NCBI GenBank assembly: GCA_965232615.1
Contig: OZ246985.1
Span: 1,240,001 to 1,304,000, forward strand
Direction: 5' to 3'
From: UBA2779 sp965232615
Lineage (GTDB): Bacteria > Spirochaetota > Spirochaetia > DSM-2461
DNA: 64,000 nucleotides
Positions 41,339 to 51,363 of this stretch are shown here, piece after piece. The notes beneath the pieces were generated by a model, which had not been told where the DNA came from, ran no database searches, and saw only the letters and a list, made by a program, of their open reading frames with translations. A program made the position numbers and the translations under genes. How positions within the stretch are numbered: position 1 is the first letter of the stretch; each line of letters starts with the position of its first letter.

Positions 41339-42692
41339 GCTGAATGGATTAACACCACAGGAAATTGTTGACTGGCTGGACCAATATATCATTGGTCAAA
41401 ATGCGGCTAAGAAAGCTGTTGCCATTGCTCTGCGGAATCGCCAGCGCCGGGCTGTACTTCCTGATGATATAAAAGATGAAGTTGCACCGAAAAACATACT
41501 GATGATTGGTCCTACAGGTGTTGGGAAAACTGAAATCGCCCGTCGACTGGCAAAACTTGGTGGAACACCATTCATCAAGGTGGAGGCGACTAAGTTCACA
41601 GAGGTTGGTTATGTGGGCCGGGATGTGGAATCCATGGTCCGGGATCTTATCGCAAGGGCCGTATCAATGGTAAAGGATGAAATGAAAACCAGTGTAGAAA
41701 AGGCCGCCCATGAAGCCGCTGAGGAAGCACTGCTGGACATCCTTCTGCCTGGTTCTTCAGTACCACCTCCAGAGGGAGTCAGTGATACCACCCTGGTAGA
41801 GCCTGACAGGGGTAAGTATGCAAGAGAAGTTCTGAGAAAAAAACTCCTGGCCGGCGAACTGGATGACAGAGTTGTGGAGATTTCAGCAAGTTCCGGTCAT
41901 CGTCCCCAGGTGGAAGTTATTACCGGATCAGGGATTGAGCAGATGGGGTTTGATTTCAGCAGCTTCGGATCATTGTTTCAGGGCCAGAAGAAATCCCGGA
42001 AGGTGAAGGTTTCCCAGGCAAGGGATATTCTTTTAGCAGAGCATCAGGAGAAATTAATCGATTCTGAAAGTGCTGTGGAACTGGCAAGGGAAAAGGTTCA
42101 GAATGGTGGAATCATTTTTATTGATGAAATTGATAAAATTGCAGGTAAGGGAGGACACTCCGATGGCCCCAATGTGTCACGGGAAGGGGTTCAAAGAGAT
42201 ATTCTCCCCATTGTAGAAGGTTCCACAGTCAATACAAAATACGGGATGGTGGAAACCGATCATATTTTGTTCATTGCAGCAGGTGCTTTCAATTTTTCCA
42301 AACCATCAGATCTCATTCCAGAGCTTCAAGGTCGTTTCCCTCTCCGAGTTGAGCTTGAATCTCTTGATGCGGACGATTTCGAAGTCATTTTGACTTCGCC
42401 AAGAAATGCACTGACAAAACAATATGTTGAGCTTCTGGCGACGGAAGGAATTGAACTCGAATTTCGGGATGATGCTGTTAAGCAGTTGTCGAAAATTGCA
42501 GCTGAGGTCAATGCACAAACCGAAAACATTGGTGCCCGTCGGCTTCATACCGTTCTTGAGCATTTGCTGGAAGAGATTTCATTTGATGCCCCTGACCGGA
42601 AAGGGGAGAAGATAGTGCTGACGAAAGAATATGTGGATGAAAGATTGAGTGAAATTGTTGAGGATAGAGATTTATCGCGTTACATCCTCTGA
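41331..42692 (+). CDS. hslU: ATP-dependent protease ATPase subunit HslU (ClpY)
   Basis: AAA+ unfoldase. LTPQEIVDWLDQYIIGQ at the N-terminus, Walker A GPTGVGKTEIARRLA, the family block EVGYVGRDVESMVRDL with its pore loop GYVG, Walker B GIIFIDEIDKIAG, and a C-terminus ending SRYIL that enters HslV pockets. ATG 41331 gives 453 aa and overlaps hslV by 8 bases; the open frame from 41151 overlaps most of hslV and is spurious. Confidence 0.95.
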   Translation: MSKLNGLTPQEIVDWLDQYIIGQNAAKKAVAIALRNRQRRAVLPDDIKDEVAPKNILMIGPTGVGKTEIARRLAKLGGTPFIKVEATKFTEVGYVGRDVESMVRDLIARAVSMVKDEMKTSVEKAAHEAAEEALLDILLPGSSVPPPEGVSDTTLVEPDRGKYAREVLRKKLLAGELDDRVVEISASSGHRPQVEVITGSGIEQMGFDFSSFGSLFQGQKKSRKVKVSQARDILLAEHQEKLIDSESAVELAREKVQNGGIIFIDEIDKIAGKGGHSDGPNVSREGVQRDILPIVEGSTVNTKYGMVETDHILFIAAGAFNFSKPSDLIPELQGRFPLRVELESLDADDFEVILTSPRNALTKQYVELLATEGIELEFRDDAVKQLSKIAAEVNAQTENIGARRLHTVLEHLLEEISFDAPDRKGEKIVLTKEYVDERLSEIVEDRDLSRYIL

Positions 42693-42758
42693 TATTCTCA
42701 GATTGTGGGGAGTATTGTCGAAGATGAAGAAGAGGGTAAACCCCTTTGGGAGGAACAA

Positions 42759-43172
42759 ATGGAATATTCCAGTCTGAATCGTACTACAGATCTGTTGCTA
42801 CGTAACATGTCTGTAGCCACTTTGCGCCGTCAGGTGATAATAAACAATATGGCTAATGCCGAAACCCCAGGTTTTAAGCGTTCAGAAGTGAACTTTGAAG
42901 CTGAACTTGCCCGTGCACTACAGAGAGAAAAAAGCAATCAGTCAATTGGAGTTACAACCCATGAGAAGCATATTCCATTCACTCAGAATGTGGACTATCG
43001 CAGTGTGAAACCAGAAGTTACCCTGGATTATCTTACGACGGCTAAGAGTAATGGTAACAATGTGGATGGGGAAATCGAATTGAACAACAGTGTTAAGAAC
43101 CAGATGATGTATGAGCTGATGACCAGCGTCATGGGACACCAGTTTCGAGTCGTTAATCTAGTTATTGAATAG
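42759..43172 (+). CDS. flgB: Flagellar basal-body rod protein FlgB
   Basis: Proximal rod subunit, first gene of the flagellar run. ATG 42759 behind GGGAGG gives 137 aa; a GTG at 42705 in frame is less likely. The N-terminal signature is LLLRNMSVATLRRQVIINNM followed by ANAETPGFKR, and the C-terminal helix is NQMMYELMTSVMGHQFRVVN. Confidence 0.92.
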   Translation: MEYSSLNRTTDLLLRNMSVATLRRQVIINNMANAETPGFKRSEVNFEAELARALQREKSNQSIGVTTHEKHIPFTQNVDYRSVKPEVTLDYLTTAKSNGNNVDGEIELNNSVKNQMMYELMTSVMGHQFRVVNLVIE

Positions 43173-43186
43173 GAGTAGTTTGGTAG

Positions 43187-43645
43187 ATGGGTTTATTTAC
43201 AACAATTAATACAGCGGCTTCCGGATTAACTGCACAGCGTCTTCGGTTGGATGTGATCTCTGATAATATAGCAAATGCCAATACAACAAGAACAGCGGAA
43301 GGTGGTCCATACAGACGTAGCCGGGTCGTATTCAGGCCGAGAACAAAACAGACTTATTGGAGAAGTCCATTTCTGCCTGATTTTCTCAAGAACAGGGTTG
43401 GCGATGGCGTTCGGGTTGTGTCAATTGAAAAGGATATGGATTCCGATCTGGTTCTTAAATGGGACCCTTCGCATCCAGATGCAATCAAAACAGGTCCGAA
43501 AACTGGATACGTTGAACTTCCAAATGTCAACATTGTCAATGAAATGGTGGATATGATTTCGGCGTCCAGGGCCTATGAAGCCAATATCGCCATCATTGAT
43601 GGATCCAAGAGTATGTATCGAAAAGCACTGGAAATAGGGAGGTAG
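43187..43645 (+). CDS. flgC: Flagellar basal-body rod protein FlgC
   Basis: Proximal rod subunit. TAASGLTAQRLRLDVISDNI then ANANTTRTAEGGPYRR at the N-terminus, VELPNVNIVNEMVDMISASR at the C-terminus, as in all FlgC. 152 aa. It lies 14 bases after flgB. Confidence 0.94.
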   Translation: MGLFTTINTAASGLTAQRLRLDVISDNIANANTTRTAEGGPYRRSRVVFRPRTKQTYWRSPFLPDFLKNRVGDGVRVVSIEKDMDSDLVLKWDPSHPDAIKTGPKTGYVELPNVNIVNEMVDMISASRAYEANIAIIDGSKSMYRKALEIGR

Positions 43646-43647
43646 TT

Positions 43648-43971
43648 ATGAATCCAGTTTCCCCTGATGGGAATATCATCAGAATGACATTAACCGATGC
43701 AAAGCATCTTAACAGCACCGGGCAGTTGAATCCGGAAGTGAATACCGATGGTAAGGACTTCAGTTCGATAATAGCGGGTGCTTTTGACAGAGTATCTGAC
43801 AGGCAGATGGCAGCCGACAATATATTTGAACGGATGATAACACATCCTGACGAGGTGGAAATACATGATGTTACGACGGCCATGGCAACAGCTGAAATGA
43901 GTGTGCGTCTTACGAAGGCCATAGTTGATAGAGCTGTTAAAGCTTACAATGACATCACTTCAATGAGGTAG
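43648..43971 (+). CDS. fliE: Flagellar hook-basal body protein FliE
   Basis: 107-aa adaptor between the MS ring and the rod. The C-terminal half (VEIHDVTTAMATAEMSVRLT, then KAIVDRAVKAYNDITSMR) is typical. Its ATG follows GGGAGGTAGTT. The N-terminal 30 residues are variable. Confidence 0.9.
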   Translation: MNPVSPDGNIIRMTLTDAKHLNSTGQLNPEVNTDGKDFSSIIAGAFDRVSDRQMAADNIFERMITHPDEVEIHDVTTAMATAEMSVRLTKAIVDRAVKAYNDITSMR

Positions 43972-44027
43972 AAGTATAACGGCCATGGGACGGGGAATCC
44001 TGTGGTTTGAATGGGAGGGGAAAACAC

Positions 44028-45743
44028 ATGCTTGAATGGCTTGAAAATATCTACAGCAGGTTCAAGGAATTCTGGGGACAAATAGCAACGATAAAAAAAC
44101 TGACTTTTATCGGTATAATTGTAATAGTGGCAGGGTCATTTATTCTTCTTGGAGTATTGTCTTCGAAACCAGTCCAGACAGCGATATTCAACGCAGCGAT
44201 TACTGATGAGGAGTGGCTTATACGGATATCGACAGCACTGGATTCTGAAAACATTAATTACAGTAGAGGCGCCGATGGACGCTTCTATACTGAAAATGAA
44301 ACAACCGCAAGGTTGGCAAGAACATTGCTTGTTCGGGAAGATCTTATCCCCGGTCAACTGGATCCATGGAATTTCTTCACGAATATGGATCGGTGGACAC
44401 TCACTGATTTTGATAGAAATGTAAATTTACAGCGTGCCCTCACAACGAATCTTGAGGAACACATCTCGGCACTGAGCGATGTGGATTCCGCCAAAGTAAC
44501 TCTTGTCATACCAGAAACACAGCTCTTTGTAGAAGACCAGAAACCTGTAACGGCATCGGTTATCATTCACCCTAAACCGGGAAGTGATATCAGTGAAAAC
44601 AGGAATAAAGTTGAAGGTATTGTCAAGCTTATCCAGTTTGCCGTGGAAGGGCTGACAGCTGAAAACATTACAATAATGGATTTTCGTGGTACACTGCTCA
44701 ATGATTACGACTCATTGAATGAAGTCGACCGTTTGGGCCTTACAACTCGAATGCTCCGTCAGAAAAGAGCTCTGGAAGCACAGTATACCGCAAGCATTCT
44801 TGAATCCTTGAACAGTGTATTTACACCCTCACGCGTGAATATCATAAACTTTGACATTGATCTGGAGTTCATAAAGAAATCGATCGAAACGCAGGAGCAT
44901 TTTCCCGTCACTATGAAAGAAGATGATCCTGGTACACCCTACAGTGAATTGGAAGTTGTGCCATCGATTATTCGCAGTCGGGAAAACACATCAGAGAACT
45001 TTGAAGGTACTGGTTTCAATCCTGAGGGCCCCCCGGGTCAGGAAGGTCAAACACCACCCGCGTATCAGGATTTAACCAATCTCGTTGGAAATTATGAGTC
45101 CGACAGGAATATTGAGAATTTCGAAATCAACAAGCGTAGTATAATCGAGGAAAAAAGTCCTTATGAGATAAAAAGAATAAGCCTGGGAATGGTTATTGAT
45201 GGGACATGGAAGACTAAATATGATGAAAACAACAATCCCATTATTTTACCCGATGGCGGTCGGGAGAGAGAGTATTTACCAGTCCCTGAGGAGATATTGA
45301 AACAGGCACAGGACGTTGTTAAAAGTGCCATTGGTTTCTCTCTGCTCCGGGGAGACGTTGTGACGGTTGAAAACATTCCATTTGATAGAAGTGCTCAATT
45401 TGAACTTGAAGATGCTCAGTGGAAGAAAGCACAGCAGACAAGAGAAATTATCGTATGGAGTGTCCTCGGCTTAATCGGAGCTGTTGTACTGTTTGTGATA
45501 GCACTAATTATCAACAGATTCCTTGAAAAACGACAGCGAGACAGAGAAGAACGACTGGCGAGACAACATCAATCCATGCGTGAACAGGCATTACGGGATG
45601 CTGTGGATGATGGAATTGAAGTAGAAATGTCAGTAGAAGAAAGAGCACGTCTGGAATTACGGGATAATGCCAAGAGTCTGGCACAGGAATATCCTGAAGA
45701 TGTAGCTCAACTCCTGAGAACCTGGATCGCTTCGGAGAAATAG
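44028..45743 (+). CDS. fliF: Flagellar MS-ring protein FliF
   Basis: Base of the basal body in the inner membrane. First helix about residues 25-45 (LTFIGIIVIVAGSFILLGVL), ring-building motifs in the periplasmic part (LVREDLIPGQLDPWNFF), second helix IVWSVLGLIGAVVLFVIALI near 485-505, and a cytoplasmic tail binding FliG (EYPEDVAQLLRTWIASE). ATG 44028 behind GGGAGGGG gives 571 aa. Confidence 0.94.
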   Translation: MLEWLENIYSRFKEFWGQIATIKKLTFIGIIVIVAGSFILLGVLSSKPVQTAIFNAAITDEEWLIRISTALDSENINYSRGADGRFYTENETTARLARTLLVREDLIPGQLDPWNFFTNMDRWTLTDFDRNVNLQRALTTNLEEHISALSDVDSAKVTLVIPETQLFVEDQKPVTASVIIHPKPGSDISENRNKVEGIVKLIQFAVEGLTAENITIMDFRGTLLNDYDSLNEVDRLGLTTRMLRQKRALEAQYTASILESLNSVFTPSRVNIINFDIDLEFIKKSIETQEHFPVTMKEDDPGTPYSELEVVPSIIRSRENTSENFEGTGFNPEGPPGQEGQTPPAYQDLTNLVGNYESDRNIENFEINKRSIIEEKSPYEIKRISLGMVIDGTWKTKYDENNNPIILPDGGREREYLPVPEEILKQAQDVVKSAIGFSLLRGDVVTVENIPFDRSAQFELEDAQWKKAQQTREIIVWSVLGLIGAVVLFVIALIINRFLEKRQRDREERLARQHQSMREQALRDAVDDGIEVEMSVEERARLELRDNAKSLAQEYPEDVAQLLRTWIASEK

Positions 45744-45747
45744 ATTA

Positions 45748-46803
45748 ATGGCTAAGATGAATGAGATGGACAATAGTACAACTTCTGAAAAAGGTGGATC
45801 AGCAAACACACTCAATGGGAAACAAAAATCAGCAATATTTCTTGTAACCATGGGAACTGAAATATCATCTGAAATCTTCAAACATCTGAAGGATGAGGAT
45901 ATAGAAGTACTGACATGGGAAATCACAAGACTGGGTGATATCGATTCTGCTGAGAGAGATCTTGTTCTTCAGGAATTTCATGCATTGATGCTTGCCCAGG
46001 ACTTCGTTACATCAGGAGGTGTCGATTATGCCAGGGAAATTCTTGAGAAGTCCATGGGGGCACAGAAATCAGCAGAAATTGTTAGCCGTCTTACCAGTTC
46101 CATTAAAACTCGTCCATTTGACTTCATTCGCCGTACAGATCCTGCAAACCTTCTCAATCTGATTCAGCAGGAACATCCTCAAACCATTGCACTGATCCTC
46201 GCCTATCTTGAACCCGCAAAAGCCTCACATATTATTGCCCAGCTTAATCCGGAAAAACAATCGGATGTTGCTAAGAGAATTGCAACAATGGATAGAACCA
46301 GTCCAGAAATTTTAAGGGAAGTTGAAAGGGTTCTGGATAAAAAACTTGCATCGCTTTCACAGGAGGATTATACGGTAGCCGGTGGGGTTGAGAACATTGT
46401 TGACATACTCAACCTTGCTGATAGATCGACTGAGAAGTCTATTATTGAATCATTGGAAGAAGAGGCTCCTGAGCTTGCAGAAGAAATCAAAAAACGTATG
46501 TTTGTATTTGAAGATATTGTCATGCTGGACGACAGAGCTATTCAACGGGTTCTCAGAGAAGTTGATGCCAGTGAGTTGTCTAAGGCACTCAGATCTGTAG
46601 ATTCAGAAGTTCAGGACAAAATATTCCGAAATATGTCGAAGCGGGCTGCAGTGCTTCTTAAGGAAGATATGGATTATCAGGGTCCCACTCGAAAGAAAGA
46701 TGTGGAAGAATCTCAGCAGAAAATTGTAGGAATTATCAGGAAACTTGAAGATCAGGGAGACATTGTCATCGCCCGTGCCGGCGAGGAGGATGTTCTTGTT
46801 TAG
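45748..46803 (+). CDS. fliG: Flagellar motor switch protein FliG
   Basis: Rotor torque-generating subunit. 351 aa with KQKSAIFLVTMGTEISSEIF (N-terminal, FliF-binding), the EHPQTIALILAYLEPAKASH middle domain (EHPQ motif), and the C-terminal charged torque helix LDDRAIQRVLREVDASELSK. Spirochaetes often have two FliG paralogues; this is the operon-encoded one. Confidence 0.95.
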   Translation: MAKMNEMDNSTTSEKGGSANTLNGKQKSAIFLVTMGTEISSEIFKHLKDEDIEVLTWEITRLGDIDSAERDLVLQEFHALMLAQDFVTSGGVDYAREILEKSMGAQKSAEIVSRLTSSIKTRPFDFIRRTDPANLLNLIQQEHPQTIALILAYLEPAKASHIIAQLNPEKQSDVAKRIATMDRTSPEILREVERVLDKKLASLSQEDYTVAGGVENIVDILNLADRSTEKSIIESLEEEAPELAEEIKKRMFVFEDIVMLDDRAIQRVLREVDASELSKALRSVDSEVQDKIFRNMSKRAAVLLKEDMDYQGPTRKKDVEESQQKIVGIIRKLEDQGDIVIARAGEEDVLV

Positions 46804-46820
46804 CATAGCAGGAGTAGGAT

Positions 46821-47720
46821 ATGGCCAAGAATTTTTTTCAGCATGTGGAAATAGTTGAGCTGACCGGGCAGAAATTTGAAGTAAAAGCCCCGGTGTTCAA
46901 AGTCGAAGAACCAGTCTCTTCAACTCCTTCGGAAGAGGATGTCCTCAGGCAATACAGGGAAGAAGCTGAAGCTTTCAAAAAATCCTGGGAAGCTGAGAAG
47001 CTGAAAATGAACAAACAATCTCAGTATGAAGCAGAAAGAATTAGAACGGAAGCTGAGGAATCCTCCAGGGAGATGATGCGTGCCAGTGCTGAATCAGCTG
47101 ATCAGGAGAGACAAAAAGCTGAGGCTGAAGCCAGGAGAATAAAAGCTGAAGCTGAAGATACAGCAAAGCGTATTGTGGAAGAGGCAGAAGCCAGGCGGGA
47201 CGAGATGTATGCGGAGACGCATACCACTGCCCGGAAAGAGGCAAGTGAAGAAGGATGGAAAGAAGGAAAAGCGGAAGTTGATCGGTTAGTGGAACGCCTT
47301 CACAGTATTATCAATTCTTCAATTCAGAAACGCCGGGAGATAATTGAGGATGTGGAAATTCAGCTCATTGATCTGGTTTTATTAATTTCCCGAAAAGTCA
47401 TCAAAACTATCAGTGAAAAACAGAAGAATGTTGTTACTCAGAATATAATCCATGCACTTAAGAAGATCAAAGCCCGTGGTGATGTCGCGATTCGAGTTAA
47501 TCTGGGTGACCTTGAACTGACAACCAGACATACGGAGGATTTTCTTGCCATAGTGGAGAACTCCTCGATCAAGGTTCTTGAGGATTCTTCTGTTGATAAG
47601 GGCGGAGCTGTTATTGAAACTGATTTCGGACAGATAGATGCACGAATCCATAGTCAACTCCGGGAAATTGAAGAAAAAATTCTGGAAATTATACCCATTA
47701 AGTCGACCGAGGAAAGTTAG
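46821..47720 (+). CDS. fliH: Flagellar assembly protein FliH
   Basis: Regulates the export ATPase FliI. 299 aa with a long Glu/Ala/Lys-rich coiled coil (residues about 40-145, e.g. AEAEARRIKAEAEDTAKRIV) and a C-terminal globular domain (QLIDLVLLISRKVIKTISEK; GDVAIRVNLGDLELT). It is one base apart from fliI. Confidence 0.88.
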   Translation: MAKNFFQHVEIVELTGQKFEVKAPVFKVEEPVSSTPSEEDVLRQYREEAEAFKKSWEAEKLKMNKQSQYEAERIRTEAEESSREMMRASAESADQERQKAEAEARRIKAEAEDTAKRIVEEAEARRDEMYAETHTTARKEASEEGWKEGKAEVDRLVERLHSIINSSIQKRREIIEDVEIQLIDLVLLISRKVIKTISEKQKNVVTQNIIHALKKIKARGDVAIRVNLGDLELTTRHTEDFLAIVENSSIKVLEDSSVDKGGAVIETDFGQIDARIHSQLREIEEKILEIIPIKSTEES

Positions 47721-47721
47721 G

Positions 47722-49071
47722 ATGGTATTGGACAAATATCTGGATGCGATTGTAGATGTTGATCCTGCCAAATTCGTTGGCAAAGTTGTTAATGTGCAGG
47801 GACTTCTTATTGAAAGTAGAGGTCCAGGGGCCGCTGTTGGAGAATTGTGTCATATCAATTCTTCCCGAGGAACGACTCTAGCCGCAGAAGTGGTGGCCAT
47901 TAAAGGGAACATTGTTCAGCTGATGAGTTATGATCCTCTTCACGGGTTGGAAGTCGGTGATGCTGTTGTCGCGTCAGGATCTGCTCTTGATGTTTCTGTG
48001 GGGCTCAAGATGCTGGGGCGGGTATTTGATTCCCTTGGACGGCCCATTGACGGTAAAGGTCCATTTTCTGTCCAGGGACGATATCCATTGCATGCATCTC
48101 CCCCAAAACCGATGGAAAGAGCTCCGATATCAGGAAGGGTTGATACAGGAATACGTGCAATTGATGCCATTATGCCCATAGGACAGGGACAGCGAATGGG
48201 GATAATGGCCGGATCGGGTGTTGGCAAATCAACTCTGCTTGGCATGATCGCCCGAAATACTTCTGCGGATGTGAATGTCATTGCATTGATTGGTGAACGT
48301 GGACGTGAAGTCAGAGAATTCATCGAAAACGATCTAGGCAGGGAAGGCCTTGAACGATCCGTTTTAATTGTCTCCACTTCCGATACACCAGCTCTTGCAC
48401 GAGTTAGAGGCGCATTCACTGCGACAGCAGTTGCTGAGTACTTCCGCAATCAGGGAAAACATGTCATGCTTCTATTTGACTCAATTACACGCTTTGCCAT
48501 GAGCCAGCGCGAAATTGGTCTTGCCATAGGTGAACCACCGACGACACGAAGCTATACGCCTTCTGTCTTTTCTCTTTTACCCAGTTTACTTGAACGTTCC
48601 GGGGTTTCTGAGAAAGGAACTATTACTGGACTGTATACTGTACTGGTGGAAGGCGATGATTTTGATGAACCGATCGCTGATGCGACCAGGGGCTATCTGG
48701 ATGGACACATTGTTCTCAGCCGAAGTTTAGCCGACAGGAGTCATTATCCTGCCATCGATATTCTCACTTCCATCAGCAGAGTTGCCCCTCGATTAATGAA
48801 TACACGTTCTGTTAAAGCTGCCGAAAAAATCAAAAATCTCGTTGCTACCTACCGGGACAAGGAAGATCTCATTGATGTTGGTGCCTATGTAACAGGAAGC
48901 AATGCCGATATTGATGAGGCCATCGAAAAACGCGAATCAATCAATGATTTCCTCAAACAAGAAATAGCTGAAAAGGAAAATTCAGGGAGCATTTTTGCAA
49001 GGTTGGCTGAAATTGCAGGATTAGAGCCAGAACCCGGAGAATCTGATGAAGAGATTTCAGTTTACGCTTGA
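47722..49071 (+). CDS. fliI: Flagellum-specific export ATPase FliI
   Basis: F1-beta-like ATPase of the flagellar type III export apparatus. Walker A MAGSGVGKSTLLGMIARN, GERGREVREFIENDLG and Walker B KHVMLLFDSITRFAMSQREI, then the LVEGDDFDEPIADATRGYLD block. ATG 47722 gives 449 aa. Confidence 0.95.
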   Translation: MVLDKYLDAIVDVDPAKFVGKVVNVQGLLIESRGPGAAVGELCHINSSRGTTLAAEVVAIKGNIVQLMSYDPLHGLEVGDAVVASGSALDVSVGLKMLGRVFDSLGRPIDGKGPFSVQGRYPLHASPPKPMERAPISGRVDTGIRAIDAIMPIGQGQRMGIMAGSGVGKSTLLGMIARNTSADVNVIALIGERGREVREFIENDLGREGLERSVLIVSTSDTPALARVRGAFTATAVAEYFRNQGKHVMLLFDSITRFAMSQREIGLAIGEPPTTRSYTPSVFSLLPSLLERSGVSEKGTITGLYTVLVEGDDFDEPIADATRGYLDGHIVLSRSLADRSHYPAIDILTSISRVAPRLMNTRSVKAAEKIKNLVATYRDKEDLIDVGAYVTGSNADIDEAIEKRESINDFLKQEIAEKENSGSIFARLAEIAGLEPEPGESDEEISVYA

Positions 49072-49498
49072 AACCCTCCTGAATCTGCGTCGTGAGAAGG
49101 AACAGGAGTGCGAAATCACATTAGCACGTACCGCAGGAAAACTCAAAATGATAGAGAAAGAAATAGAAACCGTTCGGCAGGTTGGAGATGATGTTTTTAC
49201 CCTGAAAATTGAAACTCTTGATGATATACAGGCCAGAGACAGGATCTGGTTGAAAATGGTGAATGAACTCAAAAAACTGGAGGTCTCCAGACAGGAGGCT
49301 TTCTCACATTATGAAGCGGCTGGAGAGCAATACAGAGAAGCCTACATGCAGCATAAGACTCTGGAAAAGTTGAAGGATCGACGATTGGAGCATTGGAAAG
49401 GAGTTGCGGTGCGGGAAGAAATCAATCAGCGTGATGAAGTTGCAAGAGGTGTGGGAAGAAGAAGACGTGTCATGGGAGAAGCATATGAGTTTTCGTGA
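49046..49498 (+). CDS. fliJ: Flagellar export chaperone FliJ
   Basis: 150-aa, almost entirely coiled coil (RFQFTLETLLNLRREKEQEC at the start is the FliJ signature). It connects FliI with the FlhA export gate. It overlaps fliI by 26 bases and flbB by 14. Confidence 0.85.
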   Translation: MKRFQFTLETLLNLRREKEQECEITLARTAGKLKMIEKEIETVRQVGDDVFTLKIETLDDIQARDRIWLKMVNELKKLEVSRQEAFSHYEAAGEQYREAYMQHKTLEKLKDRRLEHWKGVAVREEINQRDEVARGVGRRRRVMGEAYEFS

Positions 49499-50141
49499 AA
49501 TTGGTGTAATGATCGCCAAAATAGTATTCATGCTCATACTCCTGCTGTCTGTGATAACTGGCGGTCTTGTCTGGATTGATTATCTTGGATTCATTGACTT
49601 TAGATCCCGGCTGGCACCTGTCGCTTCATTTCTGGGTTTCAGAGCATTGGAACAGGAAGAACAACCTTTTTCCCCTGTCTTACTCGATGATGAGCGTTTA
49701 GAAAAAGAACGTCAGGCATTGACCATCCGACAACAGGAATTTGAAAAAATGCTGGAGGAGTTTGCTCTCAGGGAAGCAGAATTAAAACAAAGAGAGAGTG
49801 AAATAGTCGAAAGAGAAAAATCGGTTGAAGAAAGACAGAATTCTCTAAACGAGGCCATCAGTCAATACGACAATAGAATAGTGAACCTGGAGCAAACGGC
49901 TCAGTACATGATGGGAATGCCCCCTTCTGACGCTGTGGCTATTATGGATCAATATGAGCTGAATAATCTTGTTGATCTGCTCCGGACGAGTGAACGTCTG
50001 TCCCGGTCGGCTGGGGAAACATCACAGGTATCCTTCTGGCTTTCCATCATGCCTGATCGAACTCGAGTGGCAGAAATACAGCGTTTACTGGTGGAGAAAC
50101 CAGGTCTGAGTTTGAATAGTCAAAGATTTCAGGAGAATTGA
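49485..50141 (+). CDS. flbB: Periplasmic flagellar collar protein FlbB
   Basis: Bitopic protein: one helix (MIAKIVFMLILLLSVITGGL), a periplasmic coiled coil (residues about 70-140, e.g. QQEFEKMLEEFALREAELKQ) and a C-terminal MgtE-N-like helical domain (MGMPPSDAVAIMDQYELNNL). In Borrelia, FlbB is the base of the spirochaete-specific collar around the motor. ATG 49485 gives 218 aa. Confidence 0.82.
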   Translation: MSFREIGVMIAKIVFMLILLLSVITGGLVWIDYLGFIDFRSRLAPVASFLGFRALEQEEQPFSPVLLDDERLEKERQALTIRQQEFEKMLEEFALREAELKQRESEIVEREKSVEERQNSLNEAISQYDNRIVNLEQTAQYMMGMPPSDAVAIMDQYELNNLVDLLRTSERLSRSAGETSQVSFWLSIMPDRTRVAEIQRLLVEKPGLSLNSQRFQEN

Positions 50142-51355
50142 TGACCAGTTTGTCGTTTAAAGCACTGGATAATGTTGAAAAACAGGAAAACACTTTTCGA
50201 TTAGAATCCGGGAAGATCCCCAGGAGAAATGATCCAGATAAGACTTCAAAAACAACATTCAAAGATGCATTGAAAAAGGCTAAGTCAAACGATCAAACTA
50301 CTCCTCGGAAAAGTGTTTCAATGAACAGTCCCCAATCCAGAAAGAATGTGGCAGAACTGTTGTCAGAGGTGAAACAGACAGGAACAGAGAAATCGGGCAG
50401 AACACATGCAGAGATAAAAGAAAAAAAAACAATTGATCATCGATCAAATGATTCCCTGTTTGAATTACAGGAAAAGAAAAAAAATGTACTGAAAAAATCC
50501 GTAGCATTAACCTCAAAGTCAGCCGGGAATGATGCACCTTTGTCTTCCAGATTGGATGCAGAGAGTATTGCAGGTGGGATCAATGATGATAAAAGCAGGA
50601 AGCAAATCAAAGATGGAAGGGATGAGAATACCAGGGAACTGAAAAATATCAAAAGATTCTCAAATGGTGAACAGTCATTAACAAAACTCTCAAGCCTGAC
50701 TGATAATTCCAAACGAGTGGAGGTCATAGACAAGCGAGTGCTCTCTTCTCAGAAGGCGGTTGATTCCAGGCAGAGAAATCACAGGAAAAAGGCCACAGGA
50801 TCAGGTGTGGAACATTCAGGAAATATGATTCGAAATTCCGGTGATTCCAAATTACCCATTCTCGAAACAGAAATAAGTATTCCCAGAGACTTTGGGAATA
50901 AAACAGGCACAGAAAGTATCGCGGAGGCACTGTCCAGGAAGCTTGATAATCAATCCGGAAATGAAATCGTTCAGCAGGTGAAGCTTCTTCTCAACCGCGC
51001 GGAATCTGGTGAAATCAGGATTAATTTGAAACCGGACAGCCTTGGCCGGGTCAGAGTGAATATACAGATGGAGAATAACCGTCTTTCCGGTAGAGTCCTT
51101 GTTGAATCTGTTGCGGCAAGAGATGCTTTCCGTTCCAGTCTGGATAATTTGCAGACGAAATTAATTGAAAGTGGGTTCAATGAAGCCGATCTTACTCTTA
51201 CATGGGATGACAGGAGTAATAAGCATCCTGGTCAGAGCGGCAGCTATGCAAATAGGGACAGCCGCGGCGATATAAAAAAAGCCATCCAGGATTTTGAAGT
51301 CCTATCTGCAGGGAACTACAGTGTTTTTGAAGGGCAGATAGATATGGTGGTGTAG
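50138..51355 (+). CDS. fliK: Flagellar hook-length control protein FliK
   Basis: 405 aa. The N-terminal two thirds are polar, Lys/Ser/Asn-rich and low in hydrophobic residues, consistent with a secreted ruler. The C-terminal Flg_hook domain (about 280-360) carries GEIRINLKPDSLGRVRVNIQ, LSGRVLVESVAARDAFRSSL and LIESGFNEADLTL. Exported by the type III apparatus; it triggers the switch to filament export. Confidence 0.85.
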   Translation: MMTSLSFKALDNVEKQENTFRLESGKIPRRNDPDKTSKTTFKDALKKAKSNDQTTPRKSVSMNSPQSRKNVAELLSEVKQTGTEKSGRTHAEIKEKKTIDHRSNDSLFELQEKKKNVLKKSVALTSKSAGNDAPLSSRLDAESIAGGINDDKSRKQIKDGRDENTRELKNIKRFSNGEQSLTKLSSLTDNSKRVEVIDKRVLSSQKAVDSRQRNHRKKATGSGVEHSGNMIRNSGDSKLPILETEISIPRDFGNKTGTESIAEALSRKLDNQSGNEIVQQVKLLLNRAESGEIRINLKPDSLGRVRVNIQMENNRLSGRVLVESVAARDAFRSSLDNLQTKLIESGFNEADLTLTWDDRSNKHPGQSGSYANRDSRGDIKKAIQDFEVLSAGNYSVFEGQIDMVV

Positions 51356-51363
51356 GAGTCAGT

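Noticed and set aside
38163..42692. Mobile island because of two Xer-type recombinases
   Set aside because: Both are full-length chromosomal Xer proteins in conserved spirochaete synteny, with no attachment sites or cargo.
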